A stretch of DNA of 64,000 nt. Source: Drechslerella dactyloides. Taxonomy: Eukaryota > Ascomycota > Orbiliomycetes > Orbiliales > Orbiliaceae. The DNA lies in the NCBI GenBank assembly GCA_020064725.1, contig JAGTWJ010000002.1, forward strand, positions 1,488,001 through 1,552,000, read 5' to 3'. Each line of letters starts with the position of its first letter. Position 1 is the stretch's first letter. This document shows, piece after piece, positions 46,219 through 57,699 of this stretch. A program made the position numbers and the translations under genes. The notes under the pieces are model-generated. The model did no database searches. It was not told the origin of the DNA and saw nothing but the letters and a program-made list of their open reading frames with translations.

Positions 46219-48210
46219 CTACGCGTGTAGCTTCGCTCGCTCGTATCTGTACCCAGGCGAGGTCTCAAGCTGTGGATCGTCAGGATTCCATCCAGCCTCA
46301 GCAAGTCTTTTGAGAAACTCGTCAAACGTCTTGTCGATCTGGCATTTCGCATCGACCAGGGCTTGCAAAGCATCCGAGGCTGCAACCGCCCGCGATCGCT
46401 TGCTGGAGAGCATCTTCGCAGATAAGAGCCCGTGCATCCAAGCCTTGAGCTGGCTGGCTGGAGCACACCCGCTCTCTAGACAGATGCAGACGTGCGTGTT
46501 CCGGAGCTGGCCGCCGCGGCTGCTCCCAAACCAAAGCATGTACTGTTCCGTCGGGCAAGACTTGGCGACGTCTGCGAGGGAGAGGTTTTCTCCGACAGCA
46601 GCAGTCGGGGCAATAATTGTCGACAGTTTCGTCCCAATCATCGCCCAGCCTAGGATTTCTCCGTTGAACCATCTCAAAACGCCATCTCGCTCGAAAATGC
46701 GTTCTCGCCTTGCCACGTCCCTTGGGGTGAGGATGACGCCGGCCTCAGCGAAAGTCGACATGACAAGGTTCGCTCGCTGGCGGTTCAATGTGACCATGGT
46801 CACCGCCTTCACGGCCTGATAGTTCGTCCACAAGTGAATGACTATCAACAGGAGCATTGTCGTCCATGTCGCAAATTTCGAAGTTACGGTCGAGATTACC
46901 AAGCTTCCCGCCTTGAACCGGGCAATTTCGTCAGCTCTTACTACTAGGACGGTGAGAGACGGAACGCATCTTGTGATTCCTCACCAGCATGCCCATCAAA
47001 CTAATAACTGTCTCTTGACTCGAGTCCTGCTCCGAAATCAGTATGATCCGTGAGAGATATCAGGAACGGTACGGTTTCGGGTAGAGATCAAATGCCGACT
47101 CTGCTACCGCCGCTCACCTTTGCATTTAACTCGGCAACGTTGCCCCATTTTGCAAAGTGGACACTCAACTGGGCTTTGGAACCTATAAGTTACAGGGTAC
47201 TGATATGTTAGACAGCGGAGGGACCGGATGACCTTTTCGGGAGGAGGGGAAAAAGAAAATAGACAGCGACTGTACCTCCACCCGCGACGCCACATAACGC
47301 TCTTAGCGTGCCAGCAGTACAGAGCAGCATGACTCTAATCGCCTTTGGAAAGACTGGCGACAAGCAGTCAAAGATCAGCGCCGAGTCGTTGAAGATGTCA
47401 GCTGCGAATCGGAAGCGTTTGCATTCCGGCTCCAGTGAACTGCCCAGGCGGTGGGCGAATAGGATCGTTGCAACCCGTCCGATGGAGTCTTGGAGGATGT
47501 TCAGCAGGATAGCTGCTGTCGTGGATGCACCAGAGTCCTCGAATCCAACGGCTGGAAAGTCCCGTTCATGCACGAAGTGGAAAATCGGTCAGCCAACCCC
47601 AGTTCCTTGGTCTCGAACGCCCAGTTCATCCTGCCCATAGTACACAGTGGGAACTGGGTGATGGAATGAAGACAGCAGACCTTGTAGGACGGCTCGCGAG
47701 GACAACAATCCCGCAATCGAACTAGAAAACGCCTGGAGGGAATCCTGCCGTATCGATACGATCGAACATTAATCTTCAGCCCCAGACCGACGGATTAGGT
47801 AATCCAAATTCTTACGTAAACCTGGTATCTGAGAAGCTCGTACACCAGAGGTCAATAAGGCCTGCAAGCCACGGGGGCTGAGCACAAGCCGGCATCCTCA
47901 CAGGGCGATCTCACTCTAGATAATCGTCGGTGACGCTCTTTGGATACCCAGCTGGCAGAAAGATATTGACGAAGTTCTGGATGTAGCCAATGGCTTGCTG
48001 CGGCTGGAGAGCATTCTGCATTCAGCTGAATGGGTACCGCCAGATATGATAGCGCGGGGAGCACGAATGCGTATGCACGTATACCTTCTGGACCGCATGG
48101 TGAACCTTAGCGATGTTCCTGCCCTCCTGTCGATACTCAGCTGTGATGGCGCCCGACTGGTCCCGTTCCAGGATCGTATCAAGGTCGCTTTTCTCGGTAT
48201 GGTCTGGCAT
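46219..48210 (-). CDS. RUS1 (DUF647) family protein
   Basis: Eight exons: 48210-48085, 48015-47915, 47828-47816 (13 nt), 47744-47681, 47551-47276, 47182-47118, 47026-46985 and 46911-46219, giving 459 residues. The family signatures follow in order across the splices: F-L-P-A-G-Y-P-x-S-V-T-D-D-Y, Y-Q-V-Y-D-S-L-Q-A-F, L-F-A-H-R-L-G, A-A-D-I-F-N-D, L-C-G-V-A-G-G, N-A-K-D-S-S-Q-E-T and V-K-A-V-T-M-x-T-L-N. The central part is hydrophobic and probably membrane-bound. Plant members (RUS1/RUS2) act in UV-B and vitamin B6-related signalling; the fungal role is unknown. The start at 48210 suits the conserved N-terminus. The same frame continues upstream but is cut by a TGA at 48282-48280. Confidence 0.9.
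47816..47828 (-). other. 13-nt microexon of the RUS1-family gene
   Basis: Flanked by CTTCTCAG on the acceptor side and GTAAGA on the donor side. It supplies E-Y-Q-V-Y, which joins the D-D-Y-L and D-S-L-Q-A-F parts of the family signature in frame. Confidence 0.82.
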
Positions 48211-50471
48211 GGCTGTCTGATGTAATGCGAAGATGTTGATTTCGTGATCATTCGAGCTTGATTTCGGGCTGTTGCTAGCTCAGCGCACGATGATGACATG
48301 TTGGACGTTTCGGTTGGCTGTGCGACCAATCCAGCTGGGACGCTTGTCGACGCAACGCACATTTTCCAACAAGGCGCGATCTGGCCTTTCAGCATCACGA
48401 TACTCGAAGTGGCATCGACAATCAGGAATCTGCAGGGCCATGACTGCTTAGCGAAACCGATTCCTAAGCAAATTGGCCACCGAGATGCAGATCGGAAAGC
48501 CATCTAGTAGTTCCTGCAGCGGTGAGGACCAGCCCACTGTGCAGTTTCCCTGATTTGCAAACCAGGCATTCCTGGCTTGGCGCCTTTATATATTTAGCTT
48601 GCATATTTGCCATGCGCATGCTATTTTTATAATTTATAATATCCTAATGTACACGGTCTTTAGAACCTGTTTCTTTCAAGCTATTCGACACTCTCGTCGC
48701 CATCATCTTACAGCCTGTACAGTACAGATCGATGGAATACTGATCAACCGATCGAAAATCGCTCCGCTTAGAGCCAAGTCTCGTCAGCAGGCATGGACTC
48801 CTTGCTCACCGTGACTCAGATAATCAGGCCAGATCCTCAGCGGCCCAACGCACAGAGACTAATCCATCATTACCCCGCGGTCAATGCGGCGGGTGATCCG
48901 CGAGCCGGTGCAACAGCAACTTCGACAAGTCGTGCTCATGCTCGATTGATAGAACTACATATCCGCTAACTGGCTTCAATCGATGTTTTGGGAAAGCAAA
49001 GACGGCCAAGACCCAAGAACCTGTGACGGCTAGCCGGAATTATCATCATCTGGTGAGCTTAATGTGAGCCCTTGCTTTAAGCCATCCTTAGTGACTACGG
49101 GTGTAGAGAGTTGGCATTTCTAATGCCGGAAGAGGCTACTTGGAATATACGCAATGACCCCATGCATTCTGCAGTGGTCGGCTTTCTTTGTGAATTCTAT
49201 GCATATCCCGAAACTTCTGTATTAAAAGTGACCTATCATTTTTTCTAGAGGGCATATAAGGCTGAATTTGCAGGGTTCTGAATCCGTTAGAATCGTCTTG
49301 CATTAGAGATCTTTAAACTCTGTGTTCGTATTTAGCTTAAATTATATACAAGTACGTACCCATTTTGGCAACGTTGGCAATTAAAAGCGAGGGCCGGCCT
49401 GGGGAATAATCTCTATACGTCCGCGAGGCGCCAGGCCGGGGTGTTAAATCCGATGCGTCGTCGTCATTCTGTCCCTTCTTGAGTCGCATCTTGCCAGCTT
49501 CGTCAGTCCGAAAAAGCTTGTCATAATCTTGGCCAGCCTCGCGTACCCACTAGCGACAGGAAGAGGGCTGTCTTAACTCTATGCGTCTGCATTCCTGCCT
49601 TCCACCATCCCAAGAATCCGGGACCGACCTCACGACAGGCGCCCTTGCTAACCTTCTTCGTCTGTTCCTCGCTTGCCAATTGGGTAGACAGTCTCGGGGG
49701 ATGGTACTCTCTCATTGGGAAGACACGGGTGGCTCCTTCGAGCCGGAATATTGACGCACATCGATCAGATCCCCAGGCAGCAGCGGTTGGGCTCCTGTTG
49801 GATGCTAGCCGTTCCCAAGGTGCCGGAAGAGGACGCCATCGTGTGTCTCTTGGACCTTGTTTTCTCGTCTAGTGCGTTTAATTCTCCACAACCTGCAGTA
49901 TATGGATGGAGGCTCGCAGCGTTGGATCTGCGAAAGCTTCGCCAGGGCACCAGCAAGTCGACCGACTGTGCGTGCATGTCTTCCAACAGGACGATTCAAA
50001 ACCAACATTATGCATGTTGGAATATAATCCAACCCAGTGGTAATGGAAGGCTGAACTACCAGCTAATGTTGTAATACTCCGACGAGGTGTTCGCCGGGAC
50101 GTCCGCTTCCCGGACCGACGTACTGGTACTGGGATAACGCAACCCGCAGCAAAGAGTCGATCACGCGGCCCCGGGATGCGATTTGATCGATTTTCCTCCG
50201 TTAGCCTGTTCCGGTAGTATCTCCATTCCGATCGTCCCCTGTATTCGTAATCCATTCCAACAGGAATAAAAAACGGCCACTCAAGTGGCACGTGTAGTTG
50301 TGAAAGAATTGAATTGGCCCAACTAGTGTGGATGACGTTATATTGCAGACTTGATATTTTAGATTTACGCTATACATCTAAGGCCTATATGGTCCGCTTG
50401 ATATGATAATGTGTATGTACGTTGATGAGATTTTAGTATGGGGTATGCCGCGCAAGCACGTGGGGCTACGC
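48211..50471. other. Intergenic region upstream of the RUS1-family gene
   Basis: The right end of the RUS1 frame continues here to an ATG at 48441 with one in-frame TGA. The rest, to 50471, is AT-rich with scattered stops and no recognisable gene, plus the 3' flank of the acyl-CoA synthetase gene. Confidence 0.42.
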
Positions 50472-52013
50472 CTACAGCTTGGCTCTGCCCTGTTGCTTCG
50501 CCTCTCGAAACATCGTCTCCGCCACAATCCGACGCTGGATCTTGCCTGTCGCCGTCTTGGGCATATGCTTTGTCACGAAGATCCTCTTTGGAATCTTGAA
50601 CTTGGCAAGCCTGTCTGATAGAAACTTCTTGAGTTCCTCGACGTCGACGTCCTTGCCTTCTTTGAAGACGACGGCGGCGGCTGGCTCCTGCCCCATGAGC
50701 TCGTCATCCATGCCAAAGCTGACGGCTTCAGCCACAGCAGGGTGTGCGAGCATTGCGCTGTCGATTTCTATTGGCGATATCTTCTCGCCACCGCGATTGA
50801 TTAGCTCCTTGATGCGGCCGGTGATGATAACGTACCCGTCCTCGTCCTTCTTCCCCTGGTCGCCTGTTCGGAAATATCCCGTCTTGGTAAAGCTGCTCGC
50901 GTTTGCGGCGGGGTTATTCAGATATCCGTTAGTCACATTCTCGCCCTCTATACAGATCTCGCCCTCTTTGCCCTGTGCCACCTCGTCGCCGTTATCGTCC
51001 AGGATTCTGACGTCGACACCTTGCCCTAAGCCTACGCTTCCGGGCTTCCTCTTCGCTGGTGGGAGCGGGTTCGAGGTCATCTGATGCGCGGCTTCAGTCA
51101 TAGCATACGCTTCGAGAACTGGAGCTCCGAATGTCCTTTCGATCTGGTGGAAAGTAGCCGGCGCGAGTGGTGACGAGCATGACCGGATGAATCTGATGTA
51201 TGGTAGCGGGTTCGGCGGCGGAGATTTCAACAGGATCGAGTTCATGGACGGCACCGCCGTGTACCAATTCGCCTTGAACCTGACGAACTCTGGCCAGAAC
51301 GCCTGGGCGGAGAACCTCGGCGGGACGACCACCAAGCCGCCAGAGTGCAGCGGCGCGAGAAAGCCGGCTAGCAGGCCGTGGACGTGGAATAACGGCATGA
51401 CGAGATACGTCCGGTCCGCCGGACTGAGCTGGTACGTCGCCTTGATGTTTCGCATCGTCGTGGTGAGGTTCTTGTGCGTCAACGGGACAGCCTTCGGCCG
51501 GCCGGTGGTGCCGCTGGTATGAAGCACCAGCGCGACGTCCTGGTCCTGTGCTGTAGCTAGCGGAGCTGCGAGCCCTAGCTTCCCCTTTTCCACAAGCTCG
51601 ACTTTGACGTCACCGCGGGCGTCCACCCAGACTTCTGCGATGCCAGCATTGTACTTCCTCGCCGCTCTGACAGCCTCCGAGTTCTGCGAGACAGCGCCCT
51701 TCGGGACGACCAGTAACGCGGACTTGATGTCGTCGATGTAGAATTCAAACTCGGCTTGCTTGTACGCCGGGTTTAAGGGGGCGGCGATGGCGCGCTGGTG
51801 GGTCGCGGCAAGGAAAGAGACGATGAATTCAAGGCCATTGACGAGGGAGATCGAGACGGCCGAACCGGTGGTGATGCCGACAGAGGCGAGGAAGGACTGG
51901 AAGGTGCGGATCTGGGCTCCGAGCTCGGCGTATGTGTAGGTTTTGGCTGTCGCCGGGATAATGACAGCGGGGGCCGAAGGAGTCGGCGAAAAGGCGGTGG
52001 AGAGTGTCGACAT
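50472..52013 (-). CDS. PCS60: Peroxisomal acyl-CoA synthetase, Pcs60 (oxalyl-CoA synthetase) type
   Basis: A single open frame of 513 residues. The AMP-binding motif L-H-T-S-G-T-T-G-R-P-K is at 164-174, followed by A-Y-A-M-T-E-A-A-H-Q-M, the G-Y-F-R-T-G-D motif, the hinge G-R-I-K-E-L-I-N-R-G-G and the catalytic Lys in T-G-K-I-Q-R-R near the end. The last three residues, A-K-L, are a PTS1 peroxisomal targeting signal. Length and motifs match yeast Pcs60/Fat2, which activates oxalate as oxalyl-CoA; a related short-chain acid cannot be excluded. The ATG at 52013 is used because the longer frame begins at a non-ATG codon. There is no intron. Confidence 0.93.
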   Translation of the reverse strand: MSTLSTAFSPTPSAPAVIIPATAKTYTYAELGAQIRTFQSFLASVGITTGSAVSISLVNGLEFIVSFLAATHQRAIAAPLNPAYKQAEFEFYIDDIKSALLVVPKGAVSQNSEAVRAARKYNAGIAEVWVDARGDVKVELVEKGKLGLAAPLATAQDQDVALVLHTSGTTGRPKAVPLTHKNLTTTMRNIKATYQLSPADRTYLVMPLFHVHGLLAGFLAPLHSGGLVVVPPRFSAQAFWPEFVRFKANWYTAVPSMNSILLKSPPPNPLPYIRFIRSCSSPLAPATFHQIERTFGAPVLEAYAMTEAAHQMTSNPLPPAKRKPGSVGLGQGVDVRILDDNGDEVAQGKEGEICIEGENVTNGYLNNPAANASSFTKTGYFRTGDQGKKDEDGYVIITGRIKELINRGGEKISPIEIDSAMLAHPAVAEAVSFGMDDELMGQEPAAAVVFKEGKDVDVEELKKFLSDRLAKFKIPKRIFVTKHMPKTATGKIQRRIVAETMFREAKQQGRAKL

Positions 52014-52495
52014 GGTGATGATGGATTTGTGTGTGATGACAGATCTTTCCGCCTGGGACAGCACGGCAACAATGAAGATGCTGAAGAAGAATGAGATCAA
52101 AAGGCGGGATCAATGGGATGGGCCGGAGGGAGAGCGGAAGGGCTAGCCATTTTATCTGGCCTGTATCGGGAGGCAGGTAAGCATCCCGAGGCCGGGCTCG
52201 CGGCTCCACTTTCGAGATGATGGGGCCGTGAGACCCAGGTGAAACAAGCCGCGTCTGTCCACTCCCGGCGCGGCATTTTCAACCACGAGAACCACCACGA
52301 GAACGATATTTGAAGAATTGAAGCATTTGAACGCAGATACAAAAAAACACAGATGGATTCGATTATACAACAATGCCATGCCCCGCCTATTATGCCCCGC
52401 CCGCCAGTAAACTCCAGCCCGCAACCAATCAAAGCAAAGAACGGCATCAGACCCACTCAGGAATGTAGACTAAGAACTGCGTGTATTGCTCGCGA
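52014..52495. other. Promoter of the acyl-CoA synthetase gene and 3' flank of CHL4
   Basis: Both neighbours read leftward. About 480 bp with no open frame of interest. Confidence 0.45.
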
Positions 52496-54197
52496 TCACT
52501 GCGGCTTCTTCCCTCTCCTCGGGTCTCTTGTGGGATCTTGTATCCCAGCCGCCGCCGCCTGAACGATCGTCCCTCCCGTAACCGTTCCGACGCTCTTTCC
52601 TTCCTCACCGGTCATCCACGTGGGGATTCTCGCCCCGTCGAAGATACCCTCCTCCACCAACGTCCGGATCCCGGCGAACACATGGGTGCCCTCGAGCACG
52701 ACGTCCACGTTTGGCACCCAGCTCTTTCCCTTCCATGGGAAATCAGCATCCACTTCTGTTTCATCGCCGCCATCGTCGACATTCTCCTGAGTGTTGTTGA
52801 CAACTTTTCGCGGCCTTCCCCTCCCTTTTCCCTTATCCTTCCCTTCAGTTGTCGTAGCAGGAGTCGCGCTTTCACTATTCTGCCTCAGCGGCGCTGGCAG
52901 CGCTTTCTGCTGCGGCCATACCTCTCTTAGTTTGACCTCTACCCTCTCCAACCCGCTCCCATCGTCTACCAGCGCGCTCGTTCCAAATCTGCCTTCTGCA
53001 ACCCTTTTCCGCTTCCACCGCTCCTTGCCTTCCTCGTCTTTCGGCGTCTCTTCGACTCCATCGGCGTCCAGGGAGCTGCGTTTTGCAGGTCTCGGCCGTG
53101 TCGTCTCGAGCGGGCTCCCGTCCACGGCGTCCTTCCCTTCCACAGCGTATACGCTCCAGCCACCACCAGCACCAATGTCGCCTCTCTCATGTCCTTTCCT
53201 CGCAATGAGCGCTTCTAGTGTCTTGGCGGATAGCGCAGTAGAGACGATGTCGTAGCGTCGGTTCTGCGAGGAGAGTGCTATTGGAAGAGACTTCCTGCAA
53301 ATGTCGGCGAGTCGAGATCTTTGGGGCGTGAAGAAAAGGTATGGCGACGAAGTTGGGACGGCGAGGTAGAATAACTGATTTGGCGGCGGCGGAATTTTAG
53401 GTAGCGGATACGGGTCATGGAGCGATAGGCGGACGAGAGTGAGCGGGAGAGTCGGATGGGCGATGAAGTATGAATGCTATGATTGTTAGTCAGTAGATCA
53501 GCCAGAGAACTGGAGCTGCCAGTGACGTACACATTGGACCATCGGGTCCATGATTTCCGCTAGCGACTTGCAGAATATAACCGGCTGGAATTTCGGCAGC
53601 TCTGTCGCGATGGTAATATTGATGTTAGAGTGTTCCAATACAGTGCTAATCGTGCACAGGAACGAACTTACTGTCTCCAACCGGCTTCCTGCCTTCTTCG
53701 AGTACCAGTTCGGAGGCCGTCCACTTTAATGACGACGGGTGCTCCAATAGATCTATGCGCAGACAATTAGCTCATCATGAATCCAGGCGGTCAATATGTC
53801 TCCTGGTGGGCACATACATTCCATATCCACCTGCGCGACTTGATGCATAGTCAATCCGTCTCGCTGCAGCAGCGTCAGCCAAAGCTCTCAAAGCCTGTCA
53901 CCTTGGATGACGAACCCATTCTCTCTCAAGTATTCTCTCCACGATGTCTTTTCTAGAGCTGAGCTCCCTGTACGTCTCCTCGACCTCCTCGACTGTTGCA
54001 TCTTCAGGGTCGTCCTCGTATTGCAAGTCTTCGTCGGTGGGCGCTAAGTTCGGCGCGCAAAACGGTGTCCTGAGCCAGTCGAAGACCAGCTTTTCGAGCG
54101 ACGGCTTGGAGAGACGGAGCAGATAGCGGGTCAACTGGGGCGACGGCGGTAGTTTGTAGCGCGGAGTCAGCTGCGTGGGCTGCTTGGAACGGGCCAT
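52496..54197 (-). CDS. CHL4: Kinetochore protein Chl4/Mis15 (CENP-N family)
   Basis: Five exons: 54197-53916, 53863-53818, 53752-53672, 53601-53531 and 53476-52496, giving 486 residues, close to yeast Chl4. The N-terminus has the family pattern: L-R-L-S-K-P-S-L-E-K-L-V-F-D-W-L, then R-D-G-L-T-M-H-Q-V-A-Q-V-D and E-Y-L-L-E-H-P-S-S, then K-F-Q-P-V-I-F. The C-terminal half includes a long basic linker with a G-R-G-R-P-R-K AT-hook-like segment. Chl4/CENP-N binds Iml3/CENP-L in the constitutive centromere network (CCAN). Intron 1 uses a GTTCGT donor, fixed by frame. The match of residues across three small exons makes the family call reliable. Confidence 0.88.
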
Positions 54198-54810
54198 GAT
54201 GTTCGAAGAGTGATGCGATGGCGACGAAGTAGGTCTGAGCAGCTGCAACTTTTCGGTGTGGGGCGACGCGACCAAAACAATCGCGACAGGCGACGGCTCT
54301 CACGTGCGTGCCCTCCTTGGCGAGCGCTCCACCGTCCCTCCACCAGCCACAAATGAGGCATCGGGGCGAATTGAGCTCTGTGTCACCTGTACAGCTGTGC
54401 CTCTCGTATTCACGTAGCCGATACCTTTCTTTGCATCGATTCGCATGATGTCATACATCGCAGGTGGAGAGGCTGCTCCCTTTTGCGGCATACAATTGCA
54501 ATTGCTAATGCTGCAGCCAACTTTTGGTGACGCTCCTTCTTTCATTCCGCAACACACAACGCAGAAATTGGGCCGAGGCATTTGATCGCATCATCTCGAC
54601 GGCCGCCGGATGTCAAGTTGTCCCGGTCATGCAGGCACGGTGGGGACTCCATCGGCATCAGCAACCTCGGCGTCCGTGCATGCGTCTGACTAATGGATCC
54701 TTCGACAGGCAATATAACTTACAGATACACTACGCTTAGTCCCGCTGCTTCGTTCTCAAAAATACAGGTCTGGCCTTGTTTTAATATCCTGGTATCAACA
54801 TCAGTAATAC
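54198..54810. promoter_or_regulatory. Divergent promoter of CHL4 and the LACTB2-like gene
   Basis: The starts face apart across about 610 bp. No specific element is recognised. Confidence 0.45.
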
Positions 54811-55940
54811 ATGTTGAAGATGGCGGCATCACTGGTCCCGCTCCCTGAAATCGAGCGACTGAGCACGCGAGTTATCCGCATACTGGGCGGGAATCCGGGG
54901 AAGGTGTGTCTTTCCATATTTGAATGACGTTGGTGATATAGCACTAACCTGTGTATTCGGCGCAGTTCACGCTACAGGGTATGCATATGCGACGTTGGCG
55001 AGATGCGTATATAACTCCAATTGACATCAACTGTTCGGAATTATAGGGACAAATACGTACCTCCTGGGCACCGGTCCACGACGCCTCCTTGTGGACGCAG
55101 CTGAAGGCAAACCAGCCTGGAAGACCTCCCTCTCTTCTGTTCTGAAGGATGAGGCCGCCACCGTCTCTGCTGCCGTCATCACGCACTGGCATCATGACCA
55201 TGTCCTTGGCGTCCCAGACTTGCGCAGCCTGTGTCCCGGCGTCAAGATATACAAGTTCCCCTTGAGCTCTAATGATGAAATTGCAAAGAAATGGGGATAC
55301 GATGGCATCGGCGAGACGGTGGACATTGCAGACGGTGAGCAAATCAGCGTGGAAGGAGCGACGGTGACCGCGTACCATACACCAGGCCACACGACGGACC
55401 ATATAAGCCTGATGCTGAAGGAGGAGGATGCACTGTTCACCGGCGACAATGTCCTTGGGCAGGTGTGTCCCTATCTCATACATCCTCGCTCATATTGAAC
55501 ATAAAACTTATGTAAACTACACACAGGGCACAACCGTCTTCGAGGACCTCTCCACGTATCTGGAGTCCCTAGAGAAGATGCTGGCTCTGAACCCGGCCAG
55601 AGCCTACCCAGCTCATGGTCCCGTCATCGAAGACGCCAAAGCCAAAATCACGGAGTACATCAACCACAGGAAGGAGCGCGAGAACCAAGTGCTGCAGGTA
55701 CTGCAAGCCGCTGGCGGGAGCGCCATGGGGTCGATGGATATTGTCAAAGTCATATACAAAGACTATCCCGAGAACCTGTACGAGGCAGCTGAGAGAGGGG
55801 TACTGCTTATTCTCAAGAAGCTGCTGAAGGACGGTAAAGTGGAGCAGGAGGGTGAGAAATGGAAGATTAAGGGCTCGAATACTGGTGCTGGGGGCAGCGA
55901 GCATTCACAGGGACTGCGGAGAGCGGCCAGTGTTCTGTGA
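54811..55940 (+). CDS. LACTB2-like metallo-beta-lactamase endoribonuclease
   Basis: Four exons: 54811-54903, 54966-54978 (13 nt), 55047-55462 and 55527-55940, giving 311 residues. The zinc motif T-H-W-H-H-D-H has His82, His84, Asp86 and His87; H-T-P-G-H-T-x-D-H, T-G-D-N and P-A-H-G-P supply the other ligands. The C-terminal 80 residues form the winged-helix-like region of LACTB2 proteins, including the R-x-x-Q-V-L-x-x-L helix. LACTB2 is a single-strand-specific endoribonuclease of mitochondria in animals. Some fungal relatives act as thioesterases in polyketide clusters, but no polyketide synthase is in this window, so the housekeeping form is favoured. No clear mitochondrial presequence is seen. 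Confidence 0.92.
54966..54978 (+). other. 13-nt microexon of the LACTB2-like gene
   Basis: Acceptor CGCAG and donor GTATGC flank it. It encodes F-T-L-Q and the first base of a Gly codon, completing the N-P-G-x-F-T-L-Q-G-T-N-T-Y-L motif of the family. Confidence 0.85.
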
Positions 55941-56368
55941 TTGGAGCTCATTCCTGTTTAAATAGACGCACATCTACACTATCTCGATTAATTTTTATCA
56001 GAAGTTGCAATGTTAAGAAGTAGGAATTCAACTGGTCGTCGCCCGCGCCTGCGTCGAATATCTCGAAAAGGCGCACGTGACCTCGACAACACCTGCAAAA
56101 TTTGAGCGCCAACAACCCAACCTCAATCCAGCTGCGAGACCCGCGACGACAAGCCCGACAACCGCATCGTATCCTCCAATCGACGGCCGCCCGGAGCTCG
56201 ACTCGGACGCTCCCAACATCCGGGCTCCGGCATCCCAGGTCGCCAATTGCCTCTCTTTCCTCCCAAATATCAAGCAATGACCTCGTCGCGACGGTAGACC
56301 ACCTACACCCCACTATCGCAATCGTCCACCACCATTGAATCGCATTCACCAATCACCAAGCCGCCAAC
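55941..56368. promoter_or_regulatory. Intergenic region and 5' leader of MRPL40
   Basis: About 430 bp separate two rightward genes. The last 150 bp are C/A-rich on the plus strand, as in fungal 5' leaders. No other gene is seen. Confidence 0.45.
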
Positions 56369-57553
56369 ATGGAAAAAGTCATCCGCCGTACCGTCCTCGC
56401 GAAGGCGGCAGCTGCCCGGCGGTACGCCCGGGAAGCTGAGCGCCGGGTCCGCCAGAAACGCCAAGACAAAGCCTCCTACGAACGCCAGATGACCCAGCAC
56501 CGCAAGTACATGGAGAAGATCCGCGCCGAGCTCGAAGAAGACATCAAGCTGGGCCCGCTGGCGCCCATACGAGGCATAAACGCGAAGGACCGGATTGCGA
56601 GAGACCTCCCGCCGTCGGATGCCCTGCGGCTGCCTGCCGTGGCGGAATACAGGCGTTTCTTCAACATCGCGGTGGGCGATCGGGTCGTACTGCTTGCCGG
56701 GAAGGATAGGAACAAAGTCGGAGTTGTGAACCACGTTGATTACAAAACGGACTCTGTCAAAGTCTCGGGACTGAATGTGGTACGTGGAGGTAACAATAAA
56801 TGGACGGGTGTGACTATCTTCTAACGTGTATGATTACTACAGTACCCGATGAGGACACCGGACTATTTCGAGGGCCTCGACGGTGGCGATAACCCAGGCA
56901 TCGACCAGGAGGTCCCAATTCCATACACAGACGTGCGTCTCGTCCACCCAGTCCCGGACCCGCAGACCGGCGTGCTGCGCGACGCAATCGTCAAGAAAAT
57001 CCGGATAGCAGACGTCCGGAAAGACGCGTTCGGAAAACGGACATGGACACGGTACATCGCCTTTACGAATACAACCATCCCGTGGCCGGAGAAAGAGGAG
57101 CCAGAGCATATTGACGAGCTGTGCGACACGCGGCGCATGGACGCCGAGGAGCGGACATACCTGCCCACGCTGCTCAAACCGCCCTTTCCGGCCACCGTGA
57201 TAGACGAACTGCGGGGGAGATACAGCGCGTTCAGAGACCGGCATGACCGGGAATACATCGAACAGAAGATGCAGGAGGACGAGGAGAAGAAGGCCAGGAT
57301 GAAGATGAAGGTGGTGACACCGCTGATGGAGATCAACCGGAAGATCAGACGGGAGAAGATCGAGCGGGGAAAGCAGCAGAAACTGACGCCCGAGATCTTG
57401 GAGCAAATCGGCCGGGCGATGGCGCAGGCGGGAACACCATTTTTACAGGCAAGAGGGAAGCCGTCCAAGATACTGGCGGAAATCGCAAAGCAAGGCGGCC
57501 CAAGCAGTTTCGTGGCAAAGACACCGCCCGCTGCGGCCGCCGCACCGAGTTGA
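56369..57553 (+). CDS. MRPL40: Mitochondrial large-subunit ribosomal protein uL24m (MRPL40)
   Basis: Two exons, 56369-56779 and 56843-57553, giving 373 residues. The N-terminal 90 residues are strongly basic (R/K/A-rich), suiting mitochondrial import and rRNA contact. The KOW motif follows at about 100-130: V-G-D-R-V-V-L-L-A-G-K-D-R-N-K-V-G. After the intron comes a long fungal extension with Y-P-M-R-T-P-D-Y, L-V-H-P-V-P-D-P and a charged C-terminal helix, as in fungal uL24m proteins. It is part of the mitochondrial 54S ribosomal subunit. The intron (GTACGT..CTACAG) joins the KOW domain to its extension in frame. Length and order are typical. Confidence 0.93.
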
Positions 57554-57578
57554 TGATAACCGTCCGCGATAGCCATGC

Positions 57579-57592
57579 TTATATATATATAT
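57579..57592. repeat. Short TA repeat
   Basis: About seven TA units lie just after the MRPL40 stop codon, probably part of the 3' untranslated region. Confidence 0.7.
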
Positions 57593-57699
57593 CACTTACG
57601 CTAATGTACATAACTTTTTCGAACGCTGGGTATCATTGCCTACCACTAAGGAAAAGATAACGCTGCCTGTCCTTGACAGACAGCATGTAAATGTCCCGT

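Noticed and set aside
54811..55940. Polyketide-cluster thioesterase reading of the metallo-beta-lactamase
   Set aside because: No polyketide synthase or other cluster gene is in the window, and the neighbours are housekeeping genes, so the LACTB2-like reading is preferred.
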